Shown: positions 24,818 to 35,743, counted from the stretch's first letter. The stretch is DNA of 64,000 nucleotides from Actinomycetospora termitidis (GCF_030286555.1 NZ_JASVWF010000010.1:124001-188000), one strand, 5' to 3'. Numbers and translations are program-made. Notes: generated by a model from the sequence alone, not told the origin.

Positions 24818-25453
24818 TCAGGCCAGTTCCGAGAGCGTCACCGCGGACAACCCGCGGCGGACCGTGCGCTCCAGGAGCCCGTCGACGGTGCCGGCGACGC
24901 CCACCCGCTGCGGGCCCTCGTGCAGGACGACCACCGTGCCGCGGCGCACGACCGGGCTCAGCCACCGGTCGGTCGTCGCCGTCCCGGCCCCGGAGCCGGC
25001 GATCGCGACCGCGGAGCCCAGCACGCAGTGCAGGCCCTCCTCCTCGGCGACCGTGAGGTGCGCTTGTGTCGGCCACCCGGAGCCGGGGCGGAACCAGCGC
25101 ACCGGCCCGTGGGCCGACAGCTCCCGCTGGGTCCGCCGCAGGTTCTCCCGGAACTCCTCGAGCGGCAGCAACCACGTCGGCTCGTCGCGCCAGGTGTGGT
25201 TGCCGATCTCGTGCCCCTCGGCCGCGATGCGCGCCACGAGCCCCGGGTGGGCCGCGGCGCGCTCGCCGATCAGGAAGAACGTCCCGCGCGCCCCGTGCCG
25301 AGCCAGAACGTCGAGCAGCGCGGGCGTCGTCGCCGGGTCCGGGCCGTCGTCGAAGGTCGGCGCGAACCGGGGCGTCCGGGTCGGGACGGAGAAGAGCACC
25401 CGGCCACGCAGGACGGGAGCGATCGCGGTGACCAGCGGCAGCACGTCGTCCAT
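24818..25453 (-). CDS. Polysaccharide deacetylase (NodB domain)
   Basis: A 211-residue NodB-homology protein. The catalytic base motif FDDGPD and the metal-site motif EIGNHTW are present, but the second His of the usual His-(Ser/Thr)-x-x-His is Asp (HTWRD). The later RPGSGWPT and VVVLHEG motifs fit the family. It would remove N- or O-acetyl groups from a glycan or related amide. There is no signal peptide, so it may be cytoplasmic. ATG at 25453; a longer frame to 25528 runs through an inverted repeat and is less likely. Confidence 0.8.
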   Translation of the reverse strand: MDDVLPLVTAIAPVLRGRVLFSVPTRTPRFAPTFDDGPDPATTPALLDVLARHGARGTFFLIGERAAAHPGLVARIAAEGHEIGNHTWRDEPTWLLPLEEFRENLRRTQRELSAHGPVRWFRPGSGWPTQAHLTVAEEEGLHCVLGSAVAIAGSGAGTATTDRWLSPVVRRGTVVVLHEGPQRVGVAGTVDGLLERTVRRGLSAVTLSELA

Positions 25454-25462
25454 GATCCCGCC

Positions 25463-25520
25463 GCGAGTGCGACACAGCGCAGGGTGCCGGGGCGCCGGGC
25501 CTGCGTGGCGTCGCACTCGC
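25463..25520. repeat. Inverted repeat upstream of the deacetylase gene
   Basis: GCGAGTGCGAC at 25463-25473 and GTCGCACTCGC at 25510-25520, perfect 11-bp arms around a GC-rich 36-nt loop, directly upstream of the ATG at 25453. Role unknown. Confidence 0.45.
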
Positions 25521-25535
25521 ACCCCCACTTACTAG

Positions 25536-25550
25536 TAGACATGCTGTCTA
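25536..25550. promoter_or_regulatory. Probable TetR operator, TAGACATGCTGTCTA
   Basis: Palindrome TAGACA-TGC-TGTCTA in an unusually AT-rich patch 48 bp upstream of the esterase gene. The TetR regulator encoded directly after that gene (26586-27215) is the obvious candidate ligand. Confidence 0.55.
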
Positions 25551-25597
25551 GTTAGGGTGACGACTCGTCAACCACGGGACCTGACCCCGGGAGTGCC

Positions 25598-26584
25598 ATG
25601 ACCGCCGTCGCTCGCCTGGCCTCGCTCGCCACCCTCGTCGTCGCGCTCGCCGCGCTGACGTTCGCCCCGCCGGGTCACGCGGCCACCGGCACTGCCGGCG
25701 ACCACGACGCCACGCACACCGACGCGAACGGCGCCGTGAGCTACCAGGTCCACGTGCCGCCGCAGCAGGCCACGGGCCGGCCGCTGCCGGTCGTCGTCGC
25801 CCTGCACGGGTGCACGATGACCGGCTCGGCGCTGAACTCGATGAAGGACCTGACCGCGCTGAACGCCCTGGCGGACCGCGAGGGCTTCCTGGTCGTCTAC
25901 CCCAGCCAGAGCATCCTGCGGAACGCGCTGCTGTGCTGGAACGCCCTCGACCCGGCCCACCAGCACCGCGCGACGGGTGAACCCGCGCTCCTGGCCGGCA
26001 TGACGCAGGACGTGCTCCGCGACTACGACGGGGACCGCTCGCGCGTGCACGTGCTCGGCGCGTCCTCCGGCGCCGGCACGGCCGTGATCCTCGGCGTGAC
26101 CTACCCGGACGTGTTCGCCACGGCGACCTCGATGGCCGGCGGCGAGTACGCCGTGGACCAGGCCGATCCGGAGAACCCGGACGCGGTGACCCCGCAGGAC
26201 ACCGCCGAGAAGGCCCTCGCCGAGATGGGGCCGCGGGCCCGCGCGGTGCCGTTGCTCGTGGGCCAGGGCGACGCCGACACGACCGTCGACCCGCTCCTGG
26301 CCGATCGACTGGTGTCGCAGTTCGCCACGATCGACACCCGCGCCGGCACCCCGGTGGACGACGTCGCGGACCGCGTCGAGCAGGTCGACCCGCCCGGGAA
26401 GCAGTCGTACACGCACTCCAGCTACGCAGCCCGCGACGGCGGCCGACCGCTCATCGAGAAGTACCTCGTGCACGGCATGGGACACGCGTGGCCCGGACCC
26501 GGCACCGGCCCGTTCGCCGACGGCCAGGGCCCCGACCTCACTCGCATCTTCTGGGACTTCGCTCGCGATCGGCGGCTTCCCTGA
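25598..26584 (+). CDS. Secreted PHB-depolymerase-type esterase (LpqC-like)
   Basis: A 328-residue alpha/beta hydrolase. A signal peptide covers about residues 1-29 (LATLVVALAALTF, cleavage near GHAAT). The mature protein shows VVVALHGCTMTG (oxyanion), the nucleophile Ser in LGASSGAGTAV near residue 154, an Asp in GQGDADTTVD and the catalytic His in HGMGHAWPG. Relatives hydrolyse short-chain polyhydroxyalkanoates or feruloyl/acetyl esters outside the cell. The TetR gene follows 1 bp after the stop, and the palindrome at 25536 is the likely control site. Confidence 0.85.
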   Translation: MTAVARLASLATLVVALAALTFAPPGHAATGTAGDHDATHTDANGAVSYQVHVPPQQATGRPLPVVVALHGCTMTGSALNSMKDLTALNALADREGFLVVYPSQSILRNALLCWNALDPAHQHRATGEPALLAGMTQDVLRDYDGDRSRVHVLGASSGAGTAVILGVTYPDVFATATSMAGGEYAVDQADPENPDAVTPQDTAEKALAEMGPRARAVPLLVGQGDADTTVDPLLADRLVSQFATIDTRAGTPVDDVADRVEQVDPPGKQSYTHSSYAARDGGRPLIEKYLVHGMGHAWPGPGTGPFADGQGPDLTRIFWDFARDRRLP

Positions 26585-26585
26585 G

Positions 26586-27215
26586 ATGCCGGAACGACGC
26601 ACCCGGATGTCCCGGGAGGCCCGCGGCGCCCAGCTGCTGGACGTCGCCGAGAAGCTCTTCGCCGGGCAGGGCTTCGACGGCACGTCGATGGAGGACATCG
26701 CCCGTGCCGCGGGCGTGACGAGGCAGGTGGTCTACGCCCACCACCCGTCCAAGGACGCGGTGTTCGTCGCCTGCGTGCGCCGCGCCCGGGGCGAGCTCGA
26801 GGCCGGCATCCGCGAGCCCGAGATCATGATCGAGGCCGGGGCCGGGATGGACGTCGTCATCCAGCGCGCCGGGGAGATCTTCTTCGGGCTGCTCGAGCGC
26901 GATCCGCAGCGCTGGGCGGTGCTGTTCGACCCCGGCACCGCCCTCGCCCCCGGGCCGACCGAGGAGCTGGCGACGATGCGCCGTCGCACGATCGGTCGCA
27001 TCGAGCAGATGGTCCGGCACTTCTCCCCCGACGACGGTGCCGCTGCCGACGAGGTGCGCGACGTCGCCTTCGCCCACGCGATCAGCGGCGTCGGGGAGCA
27101 GCTGGGCCGCTGGTGGATCGCGAACCCCGAGCTCCCCCGCGAGCGGGTCATCGGGCTCTACCGCGACTTCATCACCGGCGGGCTCGCGTCGCGCCTGCCG
27201 ACCAAGGAAGCGTGA
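26586..27215 (+). CDS. TetR/AcrR-family regulator
   Basis: A 209-residue repressor. The N-terminal helix-turn-helix is LDVAEKLFAGQGFDG, MEDIARAAGVTRQVVYAHHPSKDAVFVA (residues about 18-60). The C-terminal ligand domain is unremarkable. It is co-transcribed with the secreted esterase and probably autoregulates the pair through TAGACATGCTGTCTA at 25536. It converges with the hydrolase gene at 27220 with only 4 bp between stops. Confidence 0.85.
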   Translation: MPERRTRMSREARGAQLLDVAEKLFAGQGFDGTSMEDIARAAGVTRQVVYAHHPSKDAVFVACVRRARGELEAGIREPEIMIEAGAGMDVVIQRAGEIFFGLLERDPQRWAVLFDPGTALAPGPTEELATMRRRTIGRIEQMVRHFSPDDGAAADEVRDVAFAHAISGVGEQLGRWWIANPELPRERVIGLYRDFITGGLASRLPTKEA

Positions 27216-27219
27216 GGCG

Positions 27220-28167
27220 TCACCGCATCAGGGCGATCAGCGCCGCGTCGACCTCGTCCGCCTCCTCCATCGGCAGGGAGTGCGTCGCGTCGGGCCAGAG
27301 GCGCACCGTCGCGGCGGGGAGGTCGCGCTCTGCGGCGGCCGCCGCCGCGCCGCCGTCGTGGACCTCGCTCCGCCCGGCCAGGCCGACGAACACGGGCATC
27401 GTGAGCCGGGCGAGGTCGTCGGCCGAGGGCTGCTCGGGCAGGGGCAGCTTCGCCGCGTGGTGCCGGGCTCCCGCCGCGATCATCGCCGCGACCGGGTCGC
27501 CCGGGGCCGCGTCCTCGGCGGCGGCGAGACCGCCGAGCCCGAGCGCGGAGGGGACCGTCGAGAGGACGAAGCCGAGCCGCAGGCCGGCGACGGTGCGGAC
27601 CGGTTCGAGCAGGGCGAGCGTCGCGACCCGGTCGGGACGGCGGATGGCGTAGTTCGCCGCCGCCCAGCCGCCGAAGGAGTGCCCGACCAGGTGCACCGTC
27701 GGCACCCGGAGCCCGACGAGCGTCTCGTCCAACCACTGCGCCTGGTCCGCCGCGCCGGTCAGCTCGCGGGTCTGGACGCTGAGCCCGGCGTCGCCGATCG
27801 GGTCGACGACGTACACCGGGCGCTCCGCCGCGAGCGCGGGGAGGTTCTGCGACCACATCGGGCCGGCGGACGCACGGCCCGGGACCAGCAGCGCGGGGAC
27901 CGCGCCCGGGTCGCGTGCCTGTCCGGCGAACTCGAGGACGTGCACGGTGCCGAACGTCGTCGGGAGGTCGAGGACGCGGGTCGGCGCGGGCATCGTCGCG
28001 AGTGCCGCGTCGTAGGCGCGGTCGAAGGCCTGACGCCCCTCGGTCGAGCGCCAGTAGCCGACCGGGGACGGGTCGCGGACCAGGTACGCGACGGTGGCCA
28101 CGGCGAGCACGACCACCCCGACGACGACGGCCGCGGTCCTCCGGACGGCCCTGGCGCGCTGCGGCAC
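27220..28167 (-). CDS. Membrane-anchored alpha/beta hydrolase
   Basis: A 315-residue hydrolase with an N-terminal signal anchor (AAVVVGVVVLAVATVAYLV, about 12-30). The oxyanion region is LLVPGRASAG, the nucleophile lies in HLVGHSFGGWAAAN, the acid near VFVGLAGRSEVHD and the His in WPDATHSLPM. The GTG start at 28167 has AGGGGG 6 nt upstream, a convincing site inside a much longer open frame. It is divergent from a TetR regulator across a palindromic operator, so it is probably that regulator's target. Substrate unknown. Confidence 0.8.
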   Translation of the reverse strand: MPQRARAVRRTAAVVVGVVVLAVATVAYLVRDPSPVGYWRSTEGRQAFDRAYDAALATMPAPTRVLDLPTTFGTVHVLEFAGQARDPGAVPALLVPGRASAGPMWSQNLPALAAERPVYVVDPIGDAGLSVQTRELTGAADQAQWLDETLVGLRVPTVHLVGHSFGGWAAANYAIRRPDRVATLALLEPVRTVAGLRLGFVLSTVPSALGLGGLAAAEDAAPGDPVAAMIAAGARHHAAKLPLPEQPSADDLARLTMPVFVGLAGRSEVHDGGAAAAAAERDLPAATVRLWPDATHSLPMEEADEVDAALIALMR

Positions 28168-28188
28168 GGTGATCCCCCTGGGTACGCT

Positions 28189-28210
28189 GTACGCTGTGGG
28201 TACACCGTAC
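28189..28210. promoter_or_regulatory. Palindromic operator between hydrolase and TetR genes
   Basis: GTACGCTGT-GGGT-ACACCGTAC: 9-bp arms with one mismatch, preceded by an extra GTACGCTGT-like direct repeat unit starting at 28182. It is placed midway between two divergent starts (28167 and 28276), as expected for a TetR autoregulatory site. Confidence 0.55.
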
Positions 28211-28275
28211 GCACGCCGGGGAGCGGCGGGCAACCGGCTACCGTCGGGGCCGACCCCACCGAGGAGGAGCGGACG

Positions 28276-29031
28276 TTGGCCGACGCCGAGCAGACCGCGG
28301 CCGACGGCCTCGACCGCCGGGTCGCCGCGCTCTGGTCGGACGGGACCGACCGGCGACCCGCCCTGACCCGGCACCGGATCATCACCGCGGCGATCTCCGT
28401 GGCCGACGCCGAGGGGCTCGACGCGCTGTCCATGCGACGGGTCGCGACGGAACTCGGCGCGGGCACGATGTCGCTCTACCGCCACGTCGCGGACAAGGCC
28501 GAGCTGCTCGGCGCCATGGTCGAGGCCGTGAACGCCGAGTCGCCCGATCTCGCCGAGGTCGCCGGCGATTGGCGCGCCAAGCTCGAGCACGCGGCCCGCG
28601 AGGAGTACGCGCTCTCGCACCGCCACCCCTGGGTGCTGGGCGTGCCCTGGAGCCGGTCCCCTCTCGGTCCGAACTCCCTCGCCGCCGTCGAGTCGGTCCT
28701 GGGCGTCGTCGCGGACCTCGGGCTGGACCACCACGACCGCGTCGCCGTGGTCTTCAGCGTCTTCCGCTACGTCCGCGGGGCGGCCCGCGACGCCGTGGAC
28801 GCCGCCGCCGAACGCCGGGACGGCGTCCCCGACGAGGAGTGGTGGGCCGGCAGCGAGGACGTGATCGCCCGCTTCGTCGACCCGGCGCGCTTCCCCGAGG
28901 TGGTGGGGGCCTACCGCGCCGGGGCCCTGACGCAGACCGGACCGGACGGCTTCGAGTTCGGCCTCGCCCGGGTGCTCGACGGGGTCGAGGCCTACGTGCG
29001 GTCCCGGACCGACGCGGAGCGGGGCCCGTGA
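28276..29031 (+). CDS. TetR-family regulator with TetR_C-type ligand domain
   Basis: A 251-residue regulator. The HTH is RIITAAISVADAEG and MRRVATELGAGTMSLYRHV (residues about 35-75). The larger C-terminal domain resembles the tetracycline-repressor C-terminal class (HRHPWVLGVPWSRSPLGPN). No ATG or GTG is in frame nearby; TTG at 28276 with GGAGG 8 nt upstream is the best start. It is divergent from the alpha/beta hydrolase and probably controls both genes through the palindrome at 28189. Confidence 0.82.
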   Translation: MADAEQTAADGLDRRVAALWSDGTDRRPALTRHRIITAAISVADAEGLDALSMRRVATELGAGTMSLYRHVADKAELLGAMVEAVNAESPDLAEVAGDWRAKLEHAAREEYALSHRHPWVLGVPWSRSPLGPNSLAAVESVLGVVADLGLDHHDRVAVVFSVFRYVRGAARDAVDAAAERRDGVPDEEWWAGSEDVIARFVDPARFPEVVGAYRAGALTQTGPDGFEFGLARVLDGVEAYVRSRTDAERGP

Positions 29032-29043
29032 CCGGACGACCGG

Positions 29044-29622
29044 TCAGGGGCGCGCGGGCCCGACCGGGTCGGGACCGTCCGGGAGGCGCCAGAAGTCCCC
29101 GAGGAACCGGCGCACGGAACCCCACGTCGTGGTCGGGACGGGCTCGGCGTCCACGACGCGGACGCCCTCACCGACCGGCAGGGCGTCGCGGTCCTGGACG
29201 GCGTCGACCACGGGCCGGTCGTCCCCGGCCTCGAGGACGTACTCGTCGGGCCACTCGATCCAGTACGGCTCCAGGAGCCGGACCGAGATCCACTCGCCGC
29301 TCGTGGTGAGCGGGACGATCTCGACCTCCGGCACCCGGAACGCCGCGGCGAGCCGCGCCGCCCGCCGCGCGACGTCGACCGGGAGCTGCCCGGCCCGCAG
29401 CCGCACCGTGAACCGCGCCGGGACGGAGTCGAGAGTGATCCGGCCGATCGTCGGCACCTGCAGCTTCGCTCCGGGCGGTGGGATCACCTGCGCGAGCTGG
29501 GTCGTCAGGCAGACATTGGTCCAGATGTCCCGGAGCTCGTGCTCGAGCTCCGTCACCTCCCGGGCGTGCCACTCACGATCGGCGCGGCACGCTCCGGGCA
29601 GTAGCGGCGGAATGATCCACAT
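29044..29622 (-). CDS. Hypothetical protein resembling the N-terminal region of integrative-element FtsK proteins
   Basis: 192 residues, unrecognised as a whole. The stretch FTVRLRAGQLPVDVARRAARL followed by AAAFRVPEVEI resembles the domain that precedes the motor in FtsK/TraB proteins of actinomycete integrative elements (F/VVRM.xGQ.P.D followed by LA.AF). There is no Walker motif, so it is not a translocase. Codons near its 5' end (AAT, CTA, ACA, GGA) are atypical for the window. ATG at 29622 has GAGGGGG 8 nt upstream; extension to GTG at 29709 is possible. It follows the 87-aa gene on the same strand. Confidence 0.5.
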   Translation of the reverse strand: MWIIPPLLPGACRADREWHAREVTELEHELRDIWTNVCLTTQLAQVIPPPGAKLQVPTIGRITLDSVPARFTVRLRAGQLPVDVARRAARLAAAFRVPEVEIVPLTTSGEWISVRLLEPYWIEWPDEYVLEAGDDRPVVDAVQDRDALPVGEGVRVVDAEPVPTTTWGSVRRFLGDFWRLPDGPDPVGPARP

Positions 29623-29723
29623 GTCGGCGACCCCCTCGGCGAATCCCCCTGTCGAGGACGATAGGCCGATTCGCGGCAGCATCCCGTAACGATTCGGGTG
29701 GACCTCCACCCCGAACGGCCCAA

Positions 29724-29987
29724 TCAGCGCTTCCGACAGGCGTCGTAGATCGCCCGGTACTGCTCGTCGGTGATCCGGCCGTCGCTGTGCGCAGCGTCCA
29801 TCGTCATCACCCAGCCACCCGGGGGGAACGGGTCCCGGTCGTCGAGACTCCGGTGCGCCGGCGTCGCGTCCGGCCACTCGTGGTCACGCAGGGCGGCCAC
29901 CGTCTCGTCGAGGGTCACCGTCCCGCCCTCGAGGGCCAGCAACCACCGGTCCGGCACCGAGTCACCCGGCTGCCACGATCCCGCCAT
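29724..29987 (-). CDS. Small hypothetical protein (87 aa)
   Basis: An 87-residue acidic protein ending GRITDEQYRAIYDACRKR, vaguely like the short helical hairpins (SHOCT-type) that close small regulatory proteins. The ribosome-binding site GGGAGG lies just before ATG 29987, supporting translation. It precedes the FtsK-like hypothetical and probably shares its transcript. Function unknown. Confidence 0.6.
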   Translation of the reverse strand: MAGSWQPGDSVPDRWLLALEGGTVTLDETVAALRDHEWPDATPAHRSLDDRDPFPPGGWVMTMDAAHSDGRITDEQYRAIYDACRKR

Positions 29988-30104
29988 CGATCCTCCCGCG
30001 CTGGAGATCCTCGTGTCCCTGCCGAGTATCTCGGGTGGCGGCGGGACGCGCGAGCCGTCGAGGGGGCCCACCCGACCGCCCGAACAGGACATAAGCTCCG
30101 CGTC

Positions 30105-31049
<945 letters not shown>

Positions 31050-31076
31050 CGAGGCTCCGGCAACCCGCCGCCCGGG

Positions 31077-31388
31077 TCAGGACCGGGCGATCCGGAGCTC
31101 CGCGCGGGCCGGCGACGGGTGCTCGACCTCCGTCGTCGAGTGGACCAGGGTGATCCCGCGCGCGGGCTCGGCGCCGGACCCGTCGTCGAGAGCCTGGAGC
31201 GCCTCGACGAAGTAGCGCAGCAGGGCCGACGGCGGGATCGCCCGGGAGAGCCACACCTCGCGGGTCGCGGGGTCGGCGACCCAGGCGGTGCGCCCGTCGA
31301 GGTGTTCCCAGTACACGCTCACACCGGCCTCCCGCAGGACCGGCAGGGCCGCCAGCGGGTCGGGGACGGATTCGGGGGAAGCGTTCAC
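31077..31388 (-). CDS. Small hypothetical protein (103 aa)
   Basis: An unrecognised 103-residue protein with GTG start at 31388. It has an alternating hydrophobic pattern (VSVYWEHLDGRTAWVADPATREVWLSR split over two strands) followed by an amphipathic helix (SALLRYFVEALQAL), so a folded domain is plausible. Codon bias is normal for the window. It is convergent with the DUF808 gene. No ribosome-binding site stands out. Confidence 0.5.
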   Translation of the reverse strand: MNASPESVPDPLAALPVLREAGVSVYWEHLDGRTAWVADPATREVWLSRAIPPSALLRYFVEALQALDDGSGAEPARGITLVHSTTEVEHPSPARAELRIARS

Positions 31389-31503
31389 ATCGGGACGTCC
31401 GCGCCGTGGACGGTCATCGGATCGACGCGATCCGGAAGTTCGTCCGAACCTCCGGTCGGTGCCGTCGCAAGCGGCCGAACACGATCGACGATGTGGCGCT
31501 ACG

Positions 31504-32838
31504 TCAGCCGAGTCGCCCGGCGACGTCGGTGACCAGGAGCGCCAGGAAGAGCACGGAGGACGCTCCGAGCAGGGTGTTCGACAACCACCCCGAGCGCCCG
31601 CCGGCCGCGACCCGGCCCGAGTTCAGCAGGAGCATCAGCGTGATCGCCAGGAACGGCATGAACACCGACCCGAGCACCCCGTAGACCAGGGTGAGCGCGA
31701 ACGGCCGGTCGATGAACAGCAGCACCATCGGAGGCACCGTCAGCCAGAGCAGGTATGCCCGGAACGGCCACGAGCGCTCGACGGTGGCCGCCTCGTAGGC
31801 GCCCCGCTCCCCCTCCTCGCCCTCGACGGCGGCCTCGGCGCCCACCGTGTCGGCCGCCTTCCCGTGCGGGAGGCGCAGGGTGCGCAGGGTGTCGGCGAAC
31901 AGCAGACTGACGCCGTTCCACACCCCGAGCAGCGAACTCGTCGTCACCGCGAGGAAGCCGACGAGGAACAGGATCCGGGCCCACTGGCCGTAGTCGGTAC
32001 CGAGGACCTCGCCGAGGGTGAGCAGGCCGCGGTCGGACTCGGTGAGGTCCTGGCCGAGCAGCAGCGTCGACCCGACGATCAACATCGCCACGACGAAGAT
32101 GCCCGTCATGACGTAGCCGACGGCGTTGTCGAGCCGCATCATCGACAGCCAGCCGGTGCCCTTCCAGCCCTTGGCGAACATCCAGTAGCCGTAGGCGGCC
32201 ATCGTGATCGTGCCGCCGACGCCGCCGACCAGCCCGAGGACGTAGACGGTCGACCCCTCCGGGAGGCGGGGCACGAGCCCGGACGCGAGGTCGCCGAGGT
32301 TCGGGGTCACGAGGATCGCGACCGACACGACGGTCACGAACTTCAGCGCCACCAGCACCGTCACGAACTTCTCGAAGACCTGGTAGCGCTGGGCCCACAC
32401 CAGGGCGAGGCCGACGACGCCGGCGATCATCGCCCAGTAGCGCACCGACAGGCCCCCGAACAGCGCGTTCAGCGGCAGCCCGACCGCCGACATCGCGGTC
32501 GCGCCGTAGACGAAGCCCCAGATCACGATGTAGACCGCGAAGAACCCGGTCGCCCAACGACCGAGGCGGCGCCAGCCGTCGAGCAGGGTCGATCCCGACG
32601 CCAGGTGCCAGCGGCCGACCCCCTCGCCCAAGGCCAGCTTGAGCCCGGTGCCCACGAGCGCCGCCCACAGCAGCGCGGTGCCGTACTCGGCGCCCGCGAC
32701 CATCGTCGCGACGAGGTCGCCCGCGCCGACGCCGGCCGCGGCGGCCAGGATGCCCGGCCCGAGGCTGCGCAGGCGGGCGGCGCCGGTGGGCGGCTCGAGC
32801 GGTTCGGCCGGGTCCTGCTGGACGGAGGCGTGTGTCAT
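31504..32838 (-). CDS. Nramp-superfamily transporter without the canonical metal-binding motif
   Basis: A 444-residue LeuT-fold membrane protein with about 11 hydrophobic segments. It begins like Nramp (LGPGILAAAAG), but where manganese/iron transporters have Asp-Pro-Gly-Asn in TM1 this protein has GAGDL (residues 39-42), and where TM6 should carry the Met-Pro-His motif it reads AAYGYWMFAKG. It therefore probably does not carry Mn2+ or Fe2+ by the classical site; magnesium or an organic substrate is possible. ATG at 32838 with GGGAG upstream. It is divergent from the acyl-CoA ligase, with a short inverted repeat between the two. Confidence 0.8.
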   Translation of the reverse strand: MTHASVQQDPAEPLEPPTGAARLRSLGPGILAAAAGVGAGDLVATMVAGAEYGTALLWAALVGTGLKLALGEGVGRWHLASGSTLLDGWRRLGRWATGFFAVYIVIWGFVYGATAMSAVGLPLNALFGGLSVRYWAMIAGVVGLALVWAQRYQVFEKFVTVLVALKFVTVVSVAILVTPNLGDLASGLVPRLPEGSTVYVLGLVGGVGGTITMAAYGYWMFAKGWKGTGWLSMMRLDNAVGYVMTGIFVVAMLIVGSTLLLGQDLTESDRGLLTLGEVLGTDYGQWARILFLVGFLAVTTSSLLGVWNGVSLLFADTLRTLRLPHGKAADTVGAEAAVEGEEGERGAYEAATVERSWPFRAYLLWLTVPPMVLLFIDRPFALTLVYGVLGSVFMPFLAITLMLLLNSGRVAAGGRSGWLSNTLLGASSVLFLALLVTDVAGRLG

Positions 32839-32920
32839 GGCGACTCCCGGGTCGGGCGGAGCCCGATTCGTCCCACACGTGCCGCCCGAAGGCAATCGCG
32901 GTCTGGTCGTGACGGGTGCC

Positions 32921-32949
32921 GCCGGTGTACACCGTTCCGGCACACCGGC
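32921..32949. promoter_or_regulatory. Inverted repeat upstream of acyl-CoA ligase
   Basis: GCCGGTGT at 32921-32928 and ACACCGGC at 32942-32949, perfect 8-bp arms with a 13-nt spacer, 17 bp upstream of the ligase ATG and in the divergent promoter region of the Nramp-like gene. Possible operator; no regulator gene is adjacent. Confidence 0.35.
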
Positions 32950-32965
32950 TCGTGGAGGGGGCACC

Positions 32966-34501
<1,536 letters not shown>

Positions 34502-34564
34502 GCCGGCCTTCCGCTCGATGGCAGAGGGATGGTCCGGGTCACATCGGGCGGCGAGGATGGGCGT

Positions 34565-35743
34565 GTGACTGCCGTCCGCGACATCCCGGTCAGCGACGTC
34601 GACCTGTTCTCCGACGAGGCTCGCGTCGACCCGTACCCGACCTACCGCGAGCTCCGGGACGCCGGACCCGTCGTCGAGATGGCTCGGCACGGCCACTACG
34701 CGCTCCCCCGCTACGCCGACGTGCGCGCCGCGCTCATGGACTGGCGCACGTTCTCGTCGGCGAAGTCGGTCTTCGTCGACGAGGAGACCAACCGCAACCT
34801 CGAGGGCATCACGCTCTGCTCCGACCCGCCGGACCACACGATGATGCGCTCGGTCCTCGGGCGCCCGTTGCGGCCCGACCGCATGCGGGAGATCACGCCG
34901 ACCGTCGAGGAGGAGGCCGACCGGGTCGTCTCCCGCGTGGTCGAGGCGGGCCGGTTCGACGCCGTCACCGACCTGGCCGAGCACCTGCCGATGGCGGTGG
35001 TCTCGCAGCTGGTCGGGCTCGGCGAGGAGCACCGGGTGAAGATGCTGGAGTGGGCGGCCGCGATCTGGGACGTCCAGGGCCCGCGCAACCAGCGGTTCCT
35101 CGACGCCGGACCGAAGGTCGGCGAGTTCCTCGACTTCGCCGCGAACGACGCCGTCCCCGGGCGGATCGACCCGAACGGCTGGGCCGCGCACCTCTACGAG
35201 GCCGCCGACCGGGGCGAGATGCCGCGCGAGAAGTGCCCGGTGATGATGCTCGACTACGTGACGCCGAGCCTCGACACCACGATCCTCGGGATCGCCTCGA
35301 TGATCGCGCTGTTCGCGGACCACCCCGACCAGTGGGACCTCCTGCGGGCGGACCGGTCGCTGATCCCGCACGCGATCAACGAGGCGCTGCGCATCGAGAC
35401 CCCGGTCCCCCAGTTCACCCGCGTGCTCACCGAGGACCACGAGATCGACGGCGTCGCGCTGCCGGCCGGGAGCCGGGTCGCCCTGCTCTACGGCTCGGCC
35501 AACCGCGACGAGCGCAAGTACCCCGACCCGGAGCGCTTCGACATCACCCGCAAGCCGTCCGACCACCTCGCGTTCGGTCGCGGCGAGCACGTGTGCGTGG
35601 GCATGCACCTGGCGCGGTTGGAGATGTCGACGCTGCTCGAACGCCTCGCGGACCACGTCTCCCGGTTCGAGATCGTCTCCCGCACCCCGATGATCAACAA
35701 TGGCCTGCGCGGGTACGAACACCTCGAGGTGACGGTCCGCTAG
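34565..35743 (+). CDS. Cytochrome P450
   Basis: A 392-residue soluble P450. The heme loop is FGRGEHVCVGMHLARLE with the thiolate Cys at about 350. ExxR is in NEALRIE and the PERF-like segment is DPERF. The I-helix oxygen-activation motif is VTPSLDTT, where the usual Ala/Gly-Gly pair is absent but the Asp-Thr-Thr is kept. It would hydroxylate or dealkylate a small substrate using ferredoxin partners that are not encoded nearby. GTG at 34565 was preferred to ATG 34529. It overlaps the convergent AKR gene by 4 bp. Confidence 0.9.
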   Translation: MTAVRDIPVSDVDLFSDEARVDPYPTYRELRDAGPVVEMARHGHYALPRYADVRAALMDWRTFSSAKSVFVDEETNRNLEGITLCSDPPDHTMMRSVLGRPLRPDRMREITPTVEEEADRVVSRVVEAGRFDAVTDLAEHLPMAVVSQLVGLGEEHRVKMLEWAAAIWDVQGPRNQRFLDAGPKVGEFLDFAANDAVPGRIDPNGWAAHLYEAADRGEMPREKCPVMMLDYVTPSLDTTILGIASMIALFADHPDQWDLLRADRSLIPHAINEALRIETPVPQFTRVLTEDHEIDGVALPAGSRVALLYGSANRDERKYPDPERFDITRKPSDHLAFGRGEHVCVGMHLARLEMSTLLERLADHVSRFEIVSRTPMINNGLRGYEHLEVTVR

